From: Streptomyces himalayensis subsp. himalayensis | GTDB lineage: Bacteria; Actinomycetota; Actinomycetes; Streptomycetales; Streptomycetaceae | Direction: 5' to 3' | NCBI RefSeq assembly: GCF_013778455.1 | Contig: NZ_JACEHE010000002.1 | Span: forward strand, 62,001-126,000 | DNA length: 64,000 nt | Shown here: positions 28,141 through 37,239 of the stretch, one piece after another | How the letters are laid out: each line of letters starts with the position of its first letter | How positions within the stretch are numbered: position 1 is the first letter of the stretch | Program-made: the position numbers and the translations under genes | Notes under the pieces: model-generated | Databases searched by the model: none | The model's input: only the letters and a program-made list of their open reading frames with translations | Told to the model about the DNA's origin: nothing

Positions 28141-29850
28141 ATGACCGAACGGTGGGCCCTGGCGGCGACCGAGGACGGCGGGGCAGAGCTCGCCGCCCTC
28201 GGGTCCGACGGGCTGCCCGCCGGACCCGTCCGCCGGGAGCACGACCTCGCCGAGTCCGTGCGTTCGCGTCCGGGCGTCACCCGCTGGGTCTGGCGGTCGA
28301 CCGCCGAGATCTATCCGCGTCTGCTCGCCGCGGGCGTCCGGGTGGACCGCTGCTACGACATCGAGGACGCCGAGACGCTGCTCCTCGGCCATGAGGGCCG
28401 GCTCGGGGAGCCCCGTTCCGCGGCGGCCGCCTGGGCCAGGCTGCGCGGCGGTCCCGTACCGCCGGATCCCCCGCAGCGGCCCGCGGAGCCCGGTGCGCAG
28501 TCGCCGCTGTTCGAACCCCGGCCTGCGGACATACCGCTGGACGGGCTCATCGAGGTGTACGCCGACCAGCAGCGCCGTCATGAGGCGACCGCGCACCCGG
28601 ACCGGATGCGGCTGCTGACGGCCGGCGAGTCCGCCGGGATGCTGGTCGCCGCGGAGATGAACGAGGCCGGGCTGCCGTGGCGGGCGGACGTGCACCGCGA
28701 GGTGCTGCACGAACTGCTCGGCGAGCGCTATGCGGGCGGCGGGGAGCCCAGGCGGCTGGCGGAGCTCGCCGACGAGGTGTCCGCTGCCTTCGGGCGCCGG
28801 GTCCGCCCCGACCTGCCCGCGGACGTGGTGAAGGCGTTCGCGCAGGCCGGGATCAAGGTGCGCTCGACCCGCCGCTGGGAGATCGAGTCACTCGACCACC
28901 CGGCCGTGAAGCCGCTGATCGAGTACAAGAAGCTGTACCGGATCTGGGTGGCCCACGGCTGGTCATGGCTGCAGGACTGGGTGCGGGACGGCCGGTTCCG
29001 GCCCGAGTATCTGCCGGGCGGGACCGTCACCGGTCGCTGGGTGACCAACGGCGGCGGAGCGCTGCAGATCCCCAAGGTGATCCGGCGCGCGGTCGTCGCC
29101 GACCCCGCCTGGCGGCTGGTCGTCGCGGACGCCGACCAGATGGAGCCGCGCGTTCTGGCCGCGATCTCCCGGGACCCCGCCCTGATGGAGGTCGCCGGCC
29201 GCGCCACGGATCTCTACCAGGCCGTCTCGGACCGGGCGTTCTCCGGTGACCGGGCCATGGCCAAGATCGCCGTACTGGGCGCGATCTACGGTCAGACGTC
29301 CGGCGACGGTCTGAAGAACCTCGCTGCCCTGCGCCGCCGCTTCCCGAAGGCCGTCGCGTACGTCGACGACGCGGCCCGTGCGGGCGAGGAGGGCCGCCTC
29401 GTCCGCACCTGGCTGGGCCGCACCTGTCCCCCGGCGGCGGGCTCGGGCGACGCCGCGGAGGAGGCCGGCATCCCTCAGGACGACCCCACCGAAACCACCG
29501 CCGGAGGCACCGGATCGGCTGAGGACACCGAGTTCACCCCTGGATACGCGTCCACCAACACCCGCGCCCGCGGCCGCTTCGCCCGGAACTTCGTCGTCCA
29601 GGGCAGCGCCGCCGACTGGGCCCTGCTGATGCTCGCGGCCCTCCGCCGCAGCTGCGCCGACCTGGCGGCCGAGCTCGTCTTCTTCCAGCACGACGAGGTG
29701 ATCGTGCACTGCCCGGCGGAGGAGGCCGAGGCCGTGACCGAGGCGATACGGGAGGCCTCGGAGCTGGCGGGCCGCATCATGTTCGGAGAGACACCGGTCC
29801 GCTTTCCGTTCACGACGGCGGTGGTGGAGTGCTATGCGGATGCGAAGTGA
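28141..29850 (+). CDS. Family A DNA polymerase-like protein (bifunctional 3'-5' exonuclease/DNA polymerase annotation)
   Basis: 569-aa PolA-related protein found widely in Streptomyces. The polymerase domain is recognisable: DGRFRPEYLPGGTVTGRWVTNGG, motif A VVADADQMEPRVLAAISRDP, motif B/O-helix AMAKIAVLGAIYGQTSGDG with Lys and Tyr, and motif C VFFQHDEVIVHCP. The N-terminal part occupies the place of a 3'-5' exonuclease domain, but I see no clear DEDD residues, so proofreading is uncertain. A Pro/Gly/Glu-rich insert lies near residues 425-465. It is shorter than the essential PolA (about 900 aa) and is probably a repair accessory. The ATG has no strong ribosome site; GTG 28111 is an alternative. 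Confidence 0.88.
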   Translation: MTERWALAATEDGGAELAALGSDGLPAGPVRREHDLAESVRSRPGVTRWVWRSTAEIYPRLLAAGVRVDRCYDIEDAETLLLGHEGRLGEPRSAAAAWARLRGGPVPPDPPQRPAEPGAQSPLFEPRPADIPLDGLIEVYADQQRRHEATAHPDRMRLLTAGESAGMLVAAEMNEAGLPWRADVHREVLHELLGERYAGGGEPRRLAELADEVSAAFGRRVRPDLPADVVKAFAQAGIKVRSTRRWEIESLDHPAVKPLIEYKKLYRIWVAHGWSWLQDWVRDGRFRPEYLPGGTVTGRWVTNGGGALQIPKVIRRAVVADPAWRLVVADADQMEPRVLAAISRDPALMEVAGRATDLYQAVSDRAFSGDRAMAKIAVLGAIYGQTSGDGLKNLAALRRRFPKAVAYVDDAARAGEEGRLVRTWLGRTCPPAAGSGDAAEEAGIPQDDPTETTAGGTGSAEDTEFTPGYASTNTRARGRFARNFVVQGSAADWALLMLAALRRSCADLAAELVFFQHDEVIVHCPAEEAEAVTEAIREASELAGRIMFGETPVRFPFTTAVVECYADAK

Positions 29851-29862
29851 ACTCCCCGTTCC

Positions 29863-32511
29863 GTGAGGACCGAGCGCCACAACTTCCGGCCGTCTGTTGC
29901 CCCTTCCGGCCTGCCGGTCGATGGTGGAGAGAGCGAGGCGGAAGCGGTGAGGGCCATGACGGGATCGGAAACCGCCGGGCGCGACGACAGAGCGGCATGG
30001 CACGAAGATCTCGTCGACGAGACCGCCACGGCCAGGGCCACGGTGGATCCGCAAGGCCGTGTGACCGGCTGGAGCGAAGGAGCCCGTCGGCTGCTCGGAT
30101 ACGAGTCCTCCGAGGTCGTCGGCCGGTCCGCGGCCCTGCTGCTCGCGGACGATCCGCCCGCCGAGCTGCCCCGGTCCCTGGCGGGGTTGAGACGGTGGAG
30201 CGGTACGGCGACGCTGCGGCACCGCGACGGCCACCGCCTCGAAGTGGGCCTGTTGGCACACCGGCTGTTGGCACACCGGCGCATACGGAACCAGAGCCAG
30301 GACCAACGCCAGAACCAACGCCAAGACCAGAGCCAAGACCCGAATCAGAACCGGCAGCAGGACCGGAATCAGCCCCCGGAGCAGCACAGCCTGGACAGCG
30401 AGTGGCTCCTGGTCTCTCCGCTGACCTCTCCAACCGGCCCGTCACGGTCTCCGGGGGACGACGCCCTGGTGATGTGGGGCTTCGCCCAGTCCGCGTGCCT
30501 GATGGCCCTCTACGACACCGGACTGCGGCTGCGGCGGGCGAACGCGGACATGGAGCGGGCGATCGGCCTGTCCGAGGACGCCATGCGCGGCCTGCGCCTG
30601 CCCGAGATCCTGGCCGACCCCCAAGGGGACCTGACGGAAGAGCGCATGCGCCGGGCACTGGAGACCGGCGAGCGGCAGCATCTCCAGATCGCCGTCCGCC
30701 TGCCTTTCCAGGACCGCGCGAGTATCTGGACGACTTCCCTGGCCCCTGTGCGGGACGCCGGCGGAGAGATCCAGGGGGTACTGCTCTCGGCACACGACAC
30801 CACCGAACAGCACCTGGCCCGGCAGCGGCTTGCCCTGCTCAACGACGCGAGCGTCCGCATCGGCAGCACGCTGGACCTGACGCGCACCGCGCAGGAGCTC
30901 GCCGACGTCGCGGTCCCCTCTCTCGCGGACTTCGTCACGGTCGACCTCCTCCCCGCCGTCGAAGGCAGCCAGAATCCGCTTACCGGTCCGCCGTCCAGTC
31001 CCGTCATGCTGCGCCGCGTCGCCTGTCAGTCGGTCCTGGAGGGGTCCCCGGAGGCCACGATCGAGCCCGGCGCCGTGACCACCTACCCGGACAGGTCGCC
31101 CCCGGCCGAGTGTCTGGCCGTGGGCCGGCCGCTGATCCGCGAGGTGACCCCCGACGCCATAGCCGAGTGGGAGAGCGGGCACCCGGACCGGGCCGAGCGG
31201 GTACGACGGTACGGCTTCCACTCGGTGCTGGCCGTCCCGATGGAGGCCCGCGGCATCACCCTCGGGGTGGCCACCTTCTCCCGCCACCGGCGCCCCGAGC
31301 CGTTCGAGACCGACGATCTGCCGCTCGCCGAAGAGATCACGGCCAGGGCGGCCATGTGCATCGACAACGCCCGCCGGTACACCACCGAGCGCAGCACGTC
31401 CCTCATCCTGCAGAGCAGCCTCCTGCCCCAGCGGCTGCCCCGGCAGGCCGCCGTCGATGTCGCATCGCGCTATCTGCCGGCCAGCGGACAGACCGGCGTC
31501 GGCGGCGACTGGTTCGACGTGATCCCGCTGTCCGGCGCCCGGGTCGCCCTCGTCGTCGGCGATGTCGTCGGCCACGGCATCCAGGCCTCGGCCACCATGG
31601 GCCGGCTGCGCACCGCCCTACGTACCCTGGCCGATGTCGATCTCCCGCCCGACGAGCTGCTGACCCATCTGGACGACCTCGTCAACCGCGTGTCAGCTGA
31701 GGGAGACGACTCGGGCAGCGCCAGCGACATCGGCGCGATCGGGGCGACGTGTCTGTACGCCGTCTACGACCCGGTCTCCCGCTGCTGCACCCTCGCCCGG
31801 GCGGCCCACCCCGTACCGGCGCTGGCGACGCCCGACGGCATAGTGGAGTTCCTGGACGTCCCCGCAGGCCCGCCGCTCGGCCTGGGCGGCCTGCCCTTCG
31901 AATGCCTCGAACGGGAGATCCCCGAAGGGAGCCTTCTGGCGCTGTACACCGACGGCCTCATCGAGGTCCGCGGCCGCGACGTCGACGAGGGCATCGCCGC
32001 GCTGCAGGACGTACTGGCCCATCCGGCCGCGTCCCTGGAGGGCACCTGCGACGCCGTGCTCCACACCCTGCTCCCGGGCCGCCCCGCCGACGATGTGGCA
32101 CTGCTGCTGGCCCGTACCCGCGCGCTGGGCGCGAACCAGGTGGCGACCTGGGACGTGCCGCCGGACCCCGCCGCGGTCGCCGAGACCCGCCGGCGCGCCT
32201 GCCGGCAGCTGGCCGACTGGGGCCTGGACGAGGCGGTGTTCGTCACCGAGCTGGTGGTCAGCGAACTCGTCACCAACGCCATCCGGTATGCCGCGCCACC
32301 CATCCGGCTACGGCTGATCCACGACCGCAGCCTCATCTGCGAGGTCTCGGACGCCAGCACCACCAGCCCCCATCTGCGCCGCGCCCGCACCTACGACGAG
32401 GGCGGCCGCGGTCTGCTCCTGGTAGCCCAGCTCACCCAGGCATGGGGCACCCGCCAGACGCACCACGGCAAGACGATCTGGGCGGAACAGGCGCTGCCGG
32501 TGGCCGTCTGA
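29863..32511 (+). CDS. PAS-PAS-GAF-SpoIIE phosphatase with C-terminal HATPase domain
   Basis: 882-aa multidomain sensor phosphatase. In order: PAS (about 45-130), a Gln/Asn/Asp/Arg-rich linker (about 146-178), PAS (about 205-325), GAF (about 330-505), SpoIIE/PP2C phosphatase (about 510-720, GVGGDWFDVIPLSGARVALVVGDVVGHG with metal aspartates, then LALYTDGLIE) and a HATPase anti-sigma kinase-like domain (VSELVTNAIRYA, then GGRGLLLVAQLTQAWG). Such proteins dephosphorylate anti-anti-sigma factors and may phosphorylate them too, integrating signals into sigma-B-like control. No transmembrane segment is seen. The start is uncertain (GTG 29863, GTG 29947 or ATG 29956). It follows the polymerase gene by 12 nt. 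Confidence 0.92.
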   Translation: MRTERHNFRPSVAPSGLPVDGGESEAEAVRAMTGSETAGRDDRAAWHEDLVDETATARATVDPQGRVTGWSEGARRLLGYESSEVVGRSAALLLADDPPAELPRSLAGLRRWSGTATLRHRDGHRLEVGLLAHRLLAHRRIRNQSQDQRQNQRQDQSQDPNQNRQQDRNQPPEQHSLDSEWLLVSPLTSPTGPSRSPGDDALVMWGFAQSACLMALYDTGLRLRRANADMERAIGLSEDAMRGLRLPEILADPQGDLTEERMRRALETGERQHLQIAVRLPFQDRASIWTTSLAPVRDAGGEIQGVLLSAHDTTEQHLARQRLALLNDASVRIGSTLDLTRTAQELADVAVPSLADFVTVDLLPAVEGSQNPLTGPPSSPVMLRRVACQSVLEGSPEATIEPGAVTTYPDRSPPAECLAVGRPLIREVTPDAIAEWESGHPDRAERVRRYGFHSVLAVPMEARGITLGVATFSRHRRPEPFETDDLPLAEEITARAAMCIDNARRYTTERSTSLILQSSLLPQRLPRQAAVDVASRYLPASGQTGVGGDWFDVIPLSGARVALVVGDVVGHGIQASATMGRLRTALRTLADVDLPPDELLTHLDDLVNRVSAEGDDSGSASDIGAIGATCLYAVYDPVSRCCTLARAAHPVPALATPDGIVEFLDVPAGPPLGLGGLPFECLEREIPEGSLLALYTDGLIEVRGRDVDEGIAALQDVLAHPAASLEGTCDAVLHTLLPGRPADDVALLLARTRALGANQVATWDVPPDPAAVAETRRRACRQLADWGLDEAVFVTELVVSELVTNAIRYAAPPIRLRLIHDRSLICEVSDASTTSPHLRRARTYDEGGRGLLLVAQLTQAWGTRQTHHGKTIWAEQALPVAV

Positions 32512-32557
32512 CGGGTCCACTTCCTTGTTCGCGTTCCCCTTTGCCTGCGTTCCGCGG

Positions 32558-33295
32558 TCAGATTCCGCAGCTGGACGCGGACCAGTACTGGCTCGACCGA
32601 TGGTCGACGTGGGTGTGGTCGCTGTGTCCGGGGTAGCCGGGGCCGAGGATGCCGCGGAAGCCGTGGTAGCGGGCGCGCTGCGCGAGGGTGCACAGGGAGT
32701 GCGGGCCGGCGCCGAGGTCGGCGGCGTCGCCGTAGAGGTGGCGGCTGTCGGACGCGCCGCCCACGGCGCTGTTGCAGGCATACGAGCGGAAGCCGCTGGT
32801 GACGGTGATCGGCTGGTCGCCGAGGGCGTGCCGCAGGGCCTCCAGCTTCCACATGGTGCGCAGGGCGTTGGACTTGGCGGTGGCCGCGCTGACGGCGCCG
32901 CCCGACCAGTCGCTGTTGCAGTCGTTCAGCTCGCTGTACGAGAAGTGGATGGGCGTGCAGTCGTCGTCCTGGAGGGCGTAGAGCTTGTTGAAGGTCTCCT
33001 GGCCGGCGATGCCGTCGGCGGTCAGCCCGTACGCCTGCTGGAAGCGGGTCACCGCGGCCTTGGTGGCCGGGCCGAAGGCGCCGTCGGTCGCGAGCACCCC
33101 GCCGTATCCGGCGTAGCCGCCGAGGCGGATCTGCAACTGGGTGACGTCGGCGCCGGACGCGCCCTCGGAGAGGGTTCTGGACCAGGTGTAGCAGCCGTCA
33201 GCGTGCGCGGTGCCGGTGGTCGCCACGGTCCCGGCCAGCACGCCAGCCATGATCATGACAACGGAGAGGACGAGTCTTACGGTACGCCGGAGCAC
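32558..33295 (-). CDS. Secreted zinc D-Ala-D-Ala carboxypeptidase (peptidase M15A) with peptidoglycan-binding domain
   Basis: 245-aa exported hydrolase close to the S. albus G zinc DD-carboxypeptidase. A signal peptide (LRRTVRLVLSVVMIMAGVLAG to TAHA) is followed by a PG_binding_1 domain (LSEGASGADVTQLQIRLGGYAGYGG, then FGPATKAAVTRFQQAYGLTADGIAG). The M15 catalytic part follows, with zinc residues in SDSRHLYGDAADL and HSDHTHVD. Six or more cysteines probably form disulphides. The start is GTG 33295 with GGAGG four bases upstream; the longer frame has a repetitive RHPSRHPSR N-terminus not typical of secretion signals. It cleaves the terminal D-Ala of peptidoglycan stems. It is convergent with the SpoIIE gene. 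Confidence 0.92.
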   Translation of the reverse strand: MLRRTVRLVLSVVMIMAGVLAGTVATTGTAHADGCYTWSRTLSEGASGADVTQLQIRLGGYAGYGGVLATDGAFGPATKAAVTRFQQAYGLTADGIAGQETFNKLYALQDDDCTPIHFSYSELNDCNSDWSGGAVSAATAKSNALRTMWKLEALRHALGDQPITVTSGFRSYACNSAVGGASDSRHLYGDAADLGAGPHSLCTLAQRARYHGFRGILGPGYPGHSDHTHVDHRSSQYWSASSCGI

Positions 33296-33476
33296 GGGGC
33301 CTCCATACCGAGACGGATGTCGGGAAGGGTGTCGAGACGAACGTCGAGACGGGTGACACGAAAGGTGCACGGAGCAGAGGGTGGCGGCGTTGTCGACGCG
33401 CGTCAACCCCGCACCTACGGCGCAAGGCTCACCCGACCCCCGCGTGAGTACGGCACGTCGTCCTGCCGGTGAGGGT

Positions 33477-33502
33477 GCCCGGCCTGGTAGCGATGGCCGG
33501 GC
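33477..33502 (-). terminator. Terminator at the end of the catabolic operon
   Basis: GCCCGGCC (33477-33484) pairs with GGCCGGGC (33495-33502), downstream of the last gene of the operon and between it and the M15 peptidase gene. Confidence 0.65.
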
Positions 33503-33511
33503 TCTCCTTCT

Positions 33512-33553
33512 TGCTACTCGCCGGCTTCCGCCGTGCTACTCGCCGGCTTCCGC
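33512..33553. repeat. Duplicated 20-mer that includes a stop codon
   Basis: TGCTACTCGCCGGCTTCCGC occurs at 33512-33531 and again at 33534-33553 (22-bp period). On the minus strand it encodes A-E-A-G-E-stop, so the last codons and the stop of the SDR gene are duplicated. Confidence 0.85.
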
Positions 33554-34342
33554 GACCCGGCCGCCGGGACGCGCCAGCCCCCGGATCGACAGGCCGCTGT
33601 CGGCGGTGACCATGGTCCCCGTCATCGCGGCCGACTGCGACGGCGAGGCGAGCAGGGTGAAGATGCCGTTGTACGCGTCGACGTCCGGGACCTCCTGCAG
33701 CGGCAGCACCTCCCGCGTGCCGTCGAGGACCGAGTCGGCGGCCGTCTGGCCGAGGGAGGTCGTGCCGCGCAACCGGGTCGGCGCCACACCCGGTGCCACG
33801 CCGTTGACCCGCACATCAGGGGCGAGCTCGTACGCGAGCTGCCGGACGAGCCCCTGCACCGCGTGCTTGGAAGCCGTGTACAGCACACCGCCGCCCGCGG
33901 CGTTCGAGCTTGCGAACGAGCCGGTCAGGATGATGCTTCCGCGCGACTTCACGAGATCGTCGACCACGGCTCGGGCGCCGAGCATCGGGGCGAGGACGTT
34001 CACCCCGAACAGTTCGGAGAAGGCGTCGGTGAGCCGCTCGCCGGGGATCTCCTCCAGGGGCCGGGCCCCGTCCGTGATGCCCGCGTTGCCTACGAACACA
34101 TCGATGCGGCCCCACGTCTCCCTGGCCGCGGCGGCCGCCCGGACGTTGCCCTCCCAGGACCGTACGTCCGTGACCACCGGGACGACGGCGTCCCCGAGTT
34201 CCTTGGCCAGCTGCTCGACGGTGTCGGCGACGTCCACGGCCACCACGCGGGCGCCCTCCGCCACATAGTGCGTGACGACGGCCCGCCCGATGCCTGATCC
34301 GGCGCCGGTGAACACCACGACCTGCCCGTCCAGTACACCCAT
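33536..34342 (-). CDS. SDR oxidoreductase, BphB/HcaB-like cis-dihydrodiol dehydrogenase
   Basis: 268-aa short-chain dehydrogenase with GAGSGIGRAV (NAD loop), NAGI, and the catalytic YTASKHA (Tyr/Lys). The C-terminus (LLASPSQSAAMTGTMVTADSGLSIRGLARPGG) resembles BphB/HcaB cis-dihydrodiol dehydrogenases, which turn a cis-dihydrodiol from a Rieske dioxygenase into a catechol with release of NADH. The start has GAGGAGG six bases upstream. It is the last gene of the catabolic operon, about 85 nt after the FAD enzyme. Its presence supports a Rieske dioxygenase first step. A duplicated 20-mer straddles its stop. Confidence 0.88.
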   Translation of the reverse strand: MGVLDGQVVVFTGAGSGIGRAVVTHYVAEGARVVAVDVADTVEQLAKELGDAVVPVVTDVRSWEGNVRAAAAARETWGRIDVFVGNAGITDGARPLEEIPGERLTDAFSELFGVNVLAPMLGARAVVDDLVKSRGSIILTGSFASSNAAGGGVLYTASKHAVQGLVRQLAYELAPDVRVNGVAPGVAPTRLRGTTSLGQTAADSVLDGTREVLPLQEVPDVDAYNGIFTLLASPSQSAAMTGTMVTADSGLSIRGLARPGGRVAEAGE

Positions 34343-34426
34343 GACCGACCTCCTCTTTCTGTGTTTGCTCATGGAACCTCGTGTGGGGCGCCGCCCCGCT
34401 TCCGGGGGCGGCGCCCGTGGACGGGA

Positions 34427-36328
34427 TCAGGCGCGACGGGCCTCGAAGAACGCTCCATGCAGGGCGTCGAAGACCCGGCCGTTGCGCGCGGCGCTGCCGA
34501 GCGTGACGACCTCCAGCCCTGGGGCGGCCTCGCGCAGCGCGCCGGCGAGCTCGGAGCCGCTGTCGTTGCCGATGGCGGCCAGGACGGTGGCGGCGGGTAT
34601 GACCGTGCCGTCCGCGGCGCGGGCGCCGTCCTCACCGAGTCCGGTCACCTCGGTGTCGGTGAGGACCGCAACGCCCTTCTCGGCGAGGATCTTCGGCAGC
34701 ACCCCGGCGTCGGTGAAGACCTCGCGGTTGGCGAGGATCGCCGGTCCCGCCTCCACCAGCGTGACGTCGTGTCCGGCGTCGGCCAGCCACAACGCGGTGT
34801 CGCCTCCGGTCATCCCGCCGCCGACGACCACGACCGGCGATACGACGTCCTTGGGATCCGCGACGTCCCGGGCCAGGCGCACCCCGGGCAGAGTGCGGGG
34901 CACCGCCCCCGTGGCCACGTACACCAGGCCGAAGCCGCCCTCCGCGAGAGCAGAGGCCTCGGCGCGCTCGGCGATGATCTCGACCGGGCGGGAACGCACC
35001 TGGTGGACGAGGTGGTCGCGGAGTGCCGCCAGGTCCTGCTTGTACGGCGAGCGGGTCGCGGGCACCAGGGCGCCGCCGAGCTCCCCGGGCTCGTAGAGCG
35101 TCACGTCGTGGCCGCGGTCGGCGAGCACTGCGGCGGCGCGCAGCCCGGCGGGGCCGCCCCCGGCCACCGCGACACGGCGGCGGACGGCCGCCGGTTCGAC
35201 GGGGTAGCGGTACTCCTCCCCCATCGACGGGTTCACCGTGCAGCCGGTGCTGCGGCCCGCGTTGAGCCCCCGGTCGAGACAGCCGTCGTTGCAGCGGATG
35301 CACGGGACGATGTCCAGCAGCCGCGCTTCCTGGGCCTTGCGGGTCCAGTCCGGGTCGGCGAGCATCGCCCGGCCGAGAGAGACGAAGTCGGCGCCGCTCT
35401 CCAGCACTTCGGCCGCGACCTCGGGGGTGACGAGGGAACCGGAGCCGATGACCGGGATCGTCACCTCGGGCGTGATCTTCTCCCAACCCCAGCGGTGCAG
35501 GGCGCGTGGCATGTACCAGGGGCTGACCTCGTACTCCATCAGCGCGTGGTGGCCTCCGGAGGCGTGGATGACGTCCACGCCCGCCGCTTCGAGGAGTTGG
35601 GCCAGCCGGACGGTCTCCTCGATCGGAATCCCGTCCTCCTCGTAGTCGGTGACCGAGAGACGGACGCTGAACGGGAAGTCGCGCGGGACGCGTTCCCGGA
35701 TGGCGGCGACGACCTCCAGAGTCAGCCGAGCGCGGTTCTCGAAGGAGCCGCCGTAGCGGTCGGTGCGCTTGTTGGTGTGCGGAGACAGGAAGTTGGTGAG
35801 CAGGTAGCCGTGGCCCGCGTGCACCTCGACCAGGTCGAAGCGGGCCAGCCAGGCGCGCTCGGCGGCGTCCGCGAAGGCGGCGACGACTCCCTGGATCTCC
35901 TCCTCGGTCAGGACCTGGGGCCGCTCGCCGTACTGGGACTCGACGTAGTCCCAGGAGACGTCCGACGCGGTCTTGATCGGCTGGGTGCCGAGGAACTTCT
36001 GCCGGCCGCAGTGCTCGAGCTGGATGCCGATCTTCGCGCCCGCGGCGTGGACCTCGTCGACGAGCCAACCGAGGCCGGGGATGTGCTCGCGACGGGAGAT
36101 CCCGAGCTGGGCGTGGATGGACTTGCTGGCGTCGTCGTCGACGTAGCTGTACTCGACGATGATCAGGCCGGGGCCGCCCTCGGCGAGCCGCTTGTAGTGG
36201 TTGACCAGCCGCTGGGTGACCGTTCCGTCCTGGTTGGCCAGGGCCGTGGTCTGGGGCGACTTGATGACGCGGTTCTTCAGTTCGAGCGAGCCGATGCGGC
36301 CGGGGCGGAACAGGGTGTGCAGAGCCAT
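34427..36328 (-). CDS. FMN/FAD/[4Fe-4S] enoate reductase-like oxidoreductase (2,4-dienoyl-CoA reductase family)
   Basis: 633-aa two-domain flavoprotein. The N-terminal old-yellow-enzyme TIM barrel runs from MALHTLFRPGRIGSLELKNR with active residues near EVHAGHGYLLTNFLSPHTNKRTD. A [4Fe-4S] cluster region C-IR-CNDGC-LDRGLNAGRSTG-C (about residues 330-355) follows. The C-terminal FAD/NAD-binding half is VAVAGGGPAGLRAAAVL, then PVVVVGGGMTGGDTALWLADAGHDV. Homologues reduce enoates, dienoyl-CoAs or trimethylamine. In this operon it may reduce an unsaturated ring-cleavage or dienoate product (inference). ATG 36328 has GGAG nine bases upstream. An operator-like palindrome lies 130 nt upstream, so it may have a separate promoter. 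Confidence 0.9.
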   Translation of the reverse strand: MALHTLFRPGRIGSLELKNRVIKSPQTTALANQDGTVTQRLVNHYKRLAEGGPGLIIVEYSYVDDDASKSIHAQLGISRREHIPGLGWLVDEVHAAGAKIGIQLEHCGRQKFLGTQPIKTASDVSWDYVESQYGERPQVLTEEEIQGVVAAFADAAERAWLARFDLVEVHAGHGYLLTNFLSPHTNKRTDRYGGSFENRARLTLEVVAAIRERVPRDFPFSVRLSVTDYEEDGIPIEETVRLAQLLEAAGVDVIHASGGHHALMEYEVSPWYMPRALHRWGWEKITPEVTIPVIGSGSLVTPEVAAEVLESGADFVSLGRAMLADPDWTRKAQEARLLDIVPCIRCNDGCLDRGLNAGRSTGCTVNPSMGEEYRYPVEPAAVRRRVAVAGGGPAGLRAAAVLADRGHDVTLYEPGELGGALVPATRSPYKQDLAALRDHLVHQVRSRPVEIIAERAEASALAEGGFGLVYVATGAVPRTLPGVRLARDVADPKDVVSPVVVVGGGMTGGDTALWLADAGHDVTLVEAGPAILANREVFTDAGVLPKILAEKGVAVLTDTEVTGLGEDGARAADGTVIPAATVLAAIGNDSGSELAGALREAAPGLEVVTLGSAARNGRVFDALHGAFFEARRA

Positions 36329-36457
36329 GGCATCCATCTCCTGGTTCGGTTCCTCAGCGGTGCCGGACGGCTCCGACCGGTTCGGTCGGAGGGGTCCGGG
36401 CAGCTCGTGCGGGTGGTACGAAGCCGGCGCCCCCCGCGCCGGAGTCCCCCTCAGTGC

Positions 36458-36483
36458 TGGTGCATGCAGAAGTGCATGCACCA
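36458..36483. promoter_or_regulatory. Perfect palindromic GntR-type operator
   Basis: TGGTGCATGCA-GAAG-TGCATGCACCA is a perfect 11-4-11 palindrome between maleate isomerase and the FAD-enzyme gene. It shares GTGCATGCANAAGTG with 46279-46293 at the operon start. This is probably the binding site of the operon's own GntR/FCD regulator. Confidence 0.78.
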
Positions 36484-36501
36484 ACAGCGCCAAAAGAAGG
36501 G

Positions 36502-37239
36502 TCAGCCGCGATCGGCCAGCAGCCAGCCCGCGCGCGGCACGACGGGCTCGAGGCCGAGCTCCCCCAGCGTCTTCCAGACCGTGGCCACGGAAGCGGTCAC
36601 CACCGGGATGTCGAAGGCGCTCTGGATCTGCTCCACCACCGGCAGCGACGGCATCTGCACGCACGCGCTGAGCACCAGGGCGTCCACTCCCGAGGTGTCG
36701 ACCTTGGCGGCGATGTCGACGAGCTGCGCCGGGTCCAGCCGTCCGACCTCCAGGTTGTCCGGAACCTCCAGGCTGATCGAGTCGTGGACCTCCACGCCCT
36801 CGGCCTCGATGTAGTTGCAGACGGTCTGGGTGAGCGGCTTCATGTACGGCGCGATCACCGAGATCTTCTTCGCGCCGAGGTGCTCGAGGCCCTCCACCAG
36901 CGCGCCGGCGGACGAGACGACGGGGGTACCCCCCGCGATCTCGGCCAGGCGCCGCTGGCTCTCGCGGTGGTAGCCCGTGGCCCGCGCCATGATCGCGACG
37001 AGGCAGGCGTACGCCATGACGTCGACCTCGGCGTCCGCGAGTTCGCGGGCGCACCGCAGCGACTGGTCGTCCATGTCCCGCAGTTGCTCCGGGGTCACCT
37101 GCTGCATGCGCATACGGGACGAGTGGAAGGTGAACCGCTCGGGGCGTATCTCCTCGCGGGCCCGGAGCATCGCGGGGATCTCGGTCTCCATCGTGGTGTT
37201 CGAGCTCGGCACGATGAGGCCGACCCGGGTCGCGGTCAT
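36502..37239 (-). CDS. Maleate cis-trans isomerase
   Basis: 245-aa Asp/Glu-racemase-superfamily protein that turns maleate into fumarate. The maleate isomerase signature is visible: VPSSNTTMETEIPAMLR at the N-terminus, VMAYACLVAIMA with the first catalytic cysteine (about residue 78), and VLSACVQMPS with the second (about 195). As I recall, Nocardia maleate isomerase uses this Cys pair. AAGGAG precedes the start. It overlaps the GntR regulator by four bases (ATGA). It is the last step of the maleamate branch, feeding fumarate to the TCA cycle. Confidence 0.9.
   Translation of the reverse strand: MTATRVGLIVPSSNTTMETEIPAMLRAREEIRPERFTFHSSRMRMQQVTPEQLRDMDDQSLRCARELADAEVDVMAYACLVAIMARATGYHRESQRRLAEIAGGTPVVSSAGALVEGLEHLGAKKISVIAPYMKPLTQTVCNYIEAEGVEVHDSISLEVPDNLEVGRLDPAQLVDIAAKVDTSGVDALVLSACVQMPSLPVVEQIQSAFDIPVVTASVATVWKTLGELGLEPVVPRAGWLLADRG

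Noticed and set aside
33301..33406. N-terminal extension of the M15 peptidase (RHPSRHPSR)
   Set aside because: Comes from GTCGAGACG-type repeats upstream of a good GGAGG-GTG start that yields a normal signal peptide.
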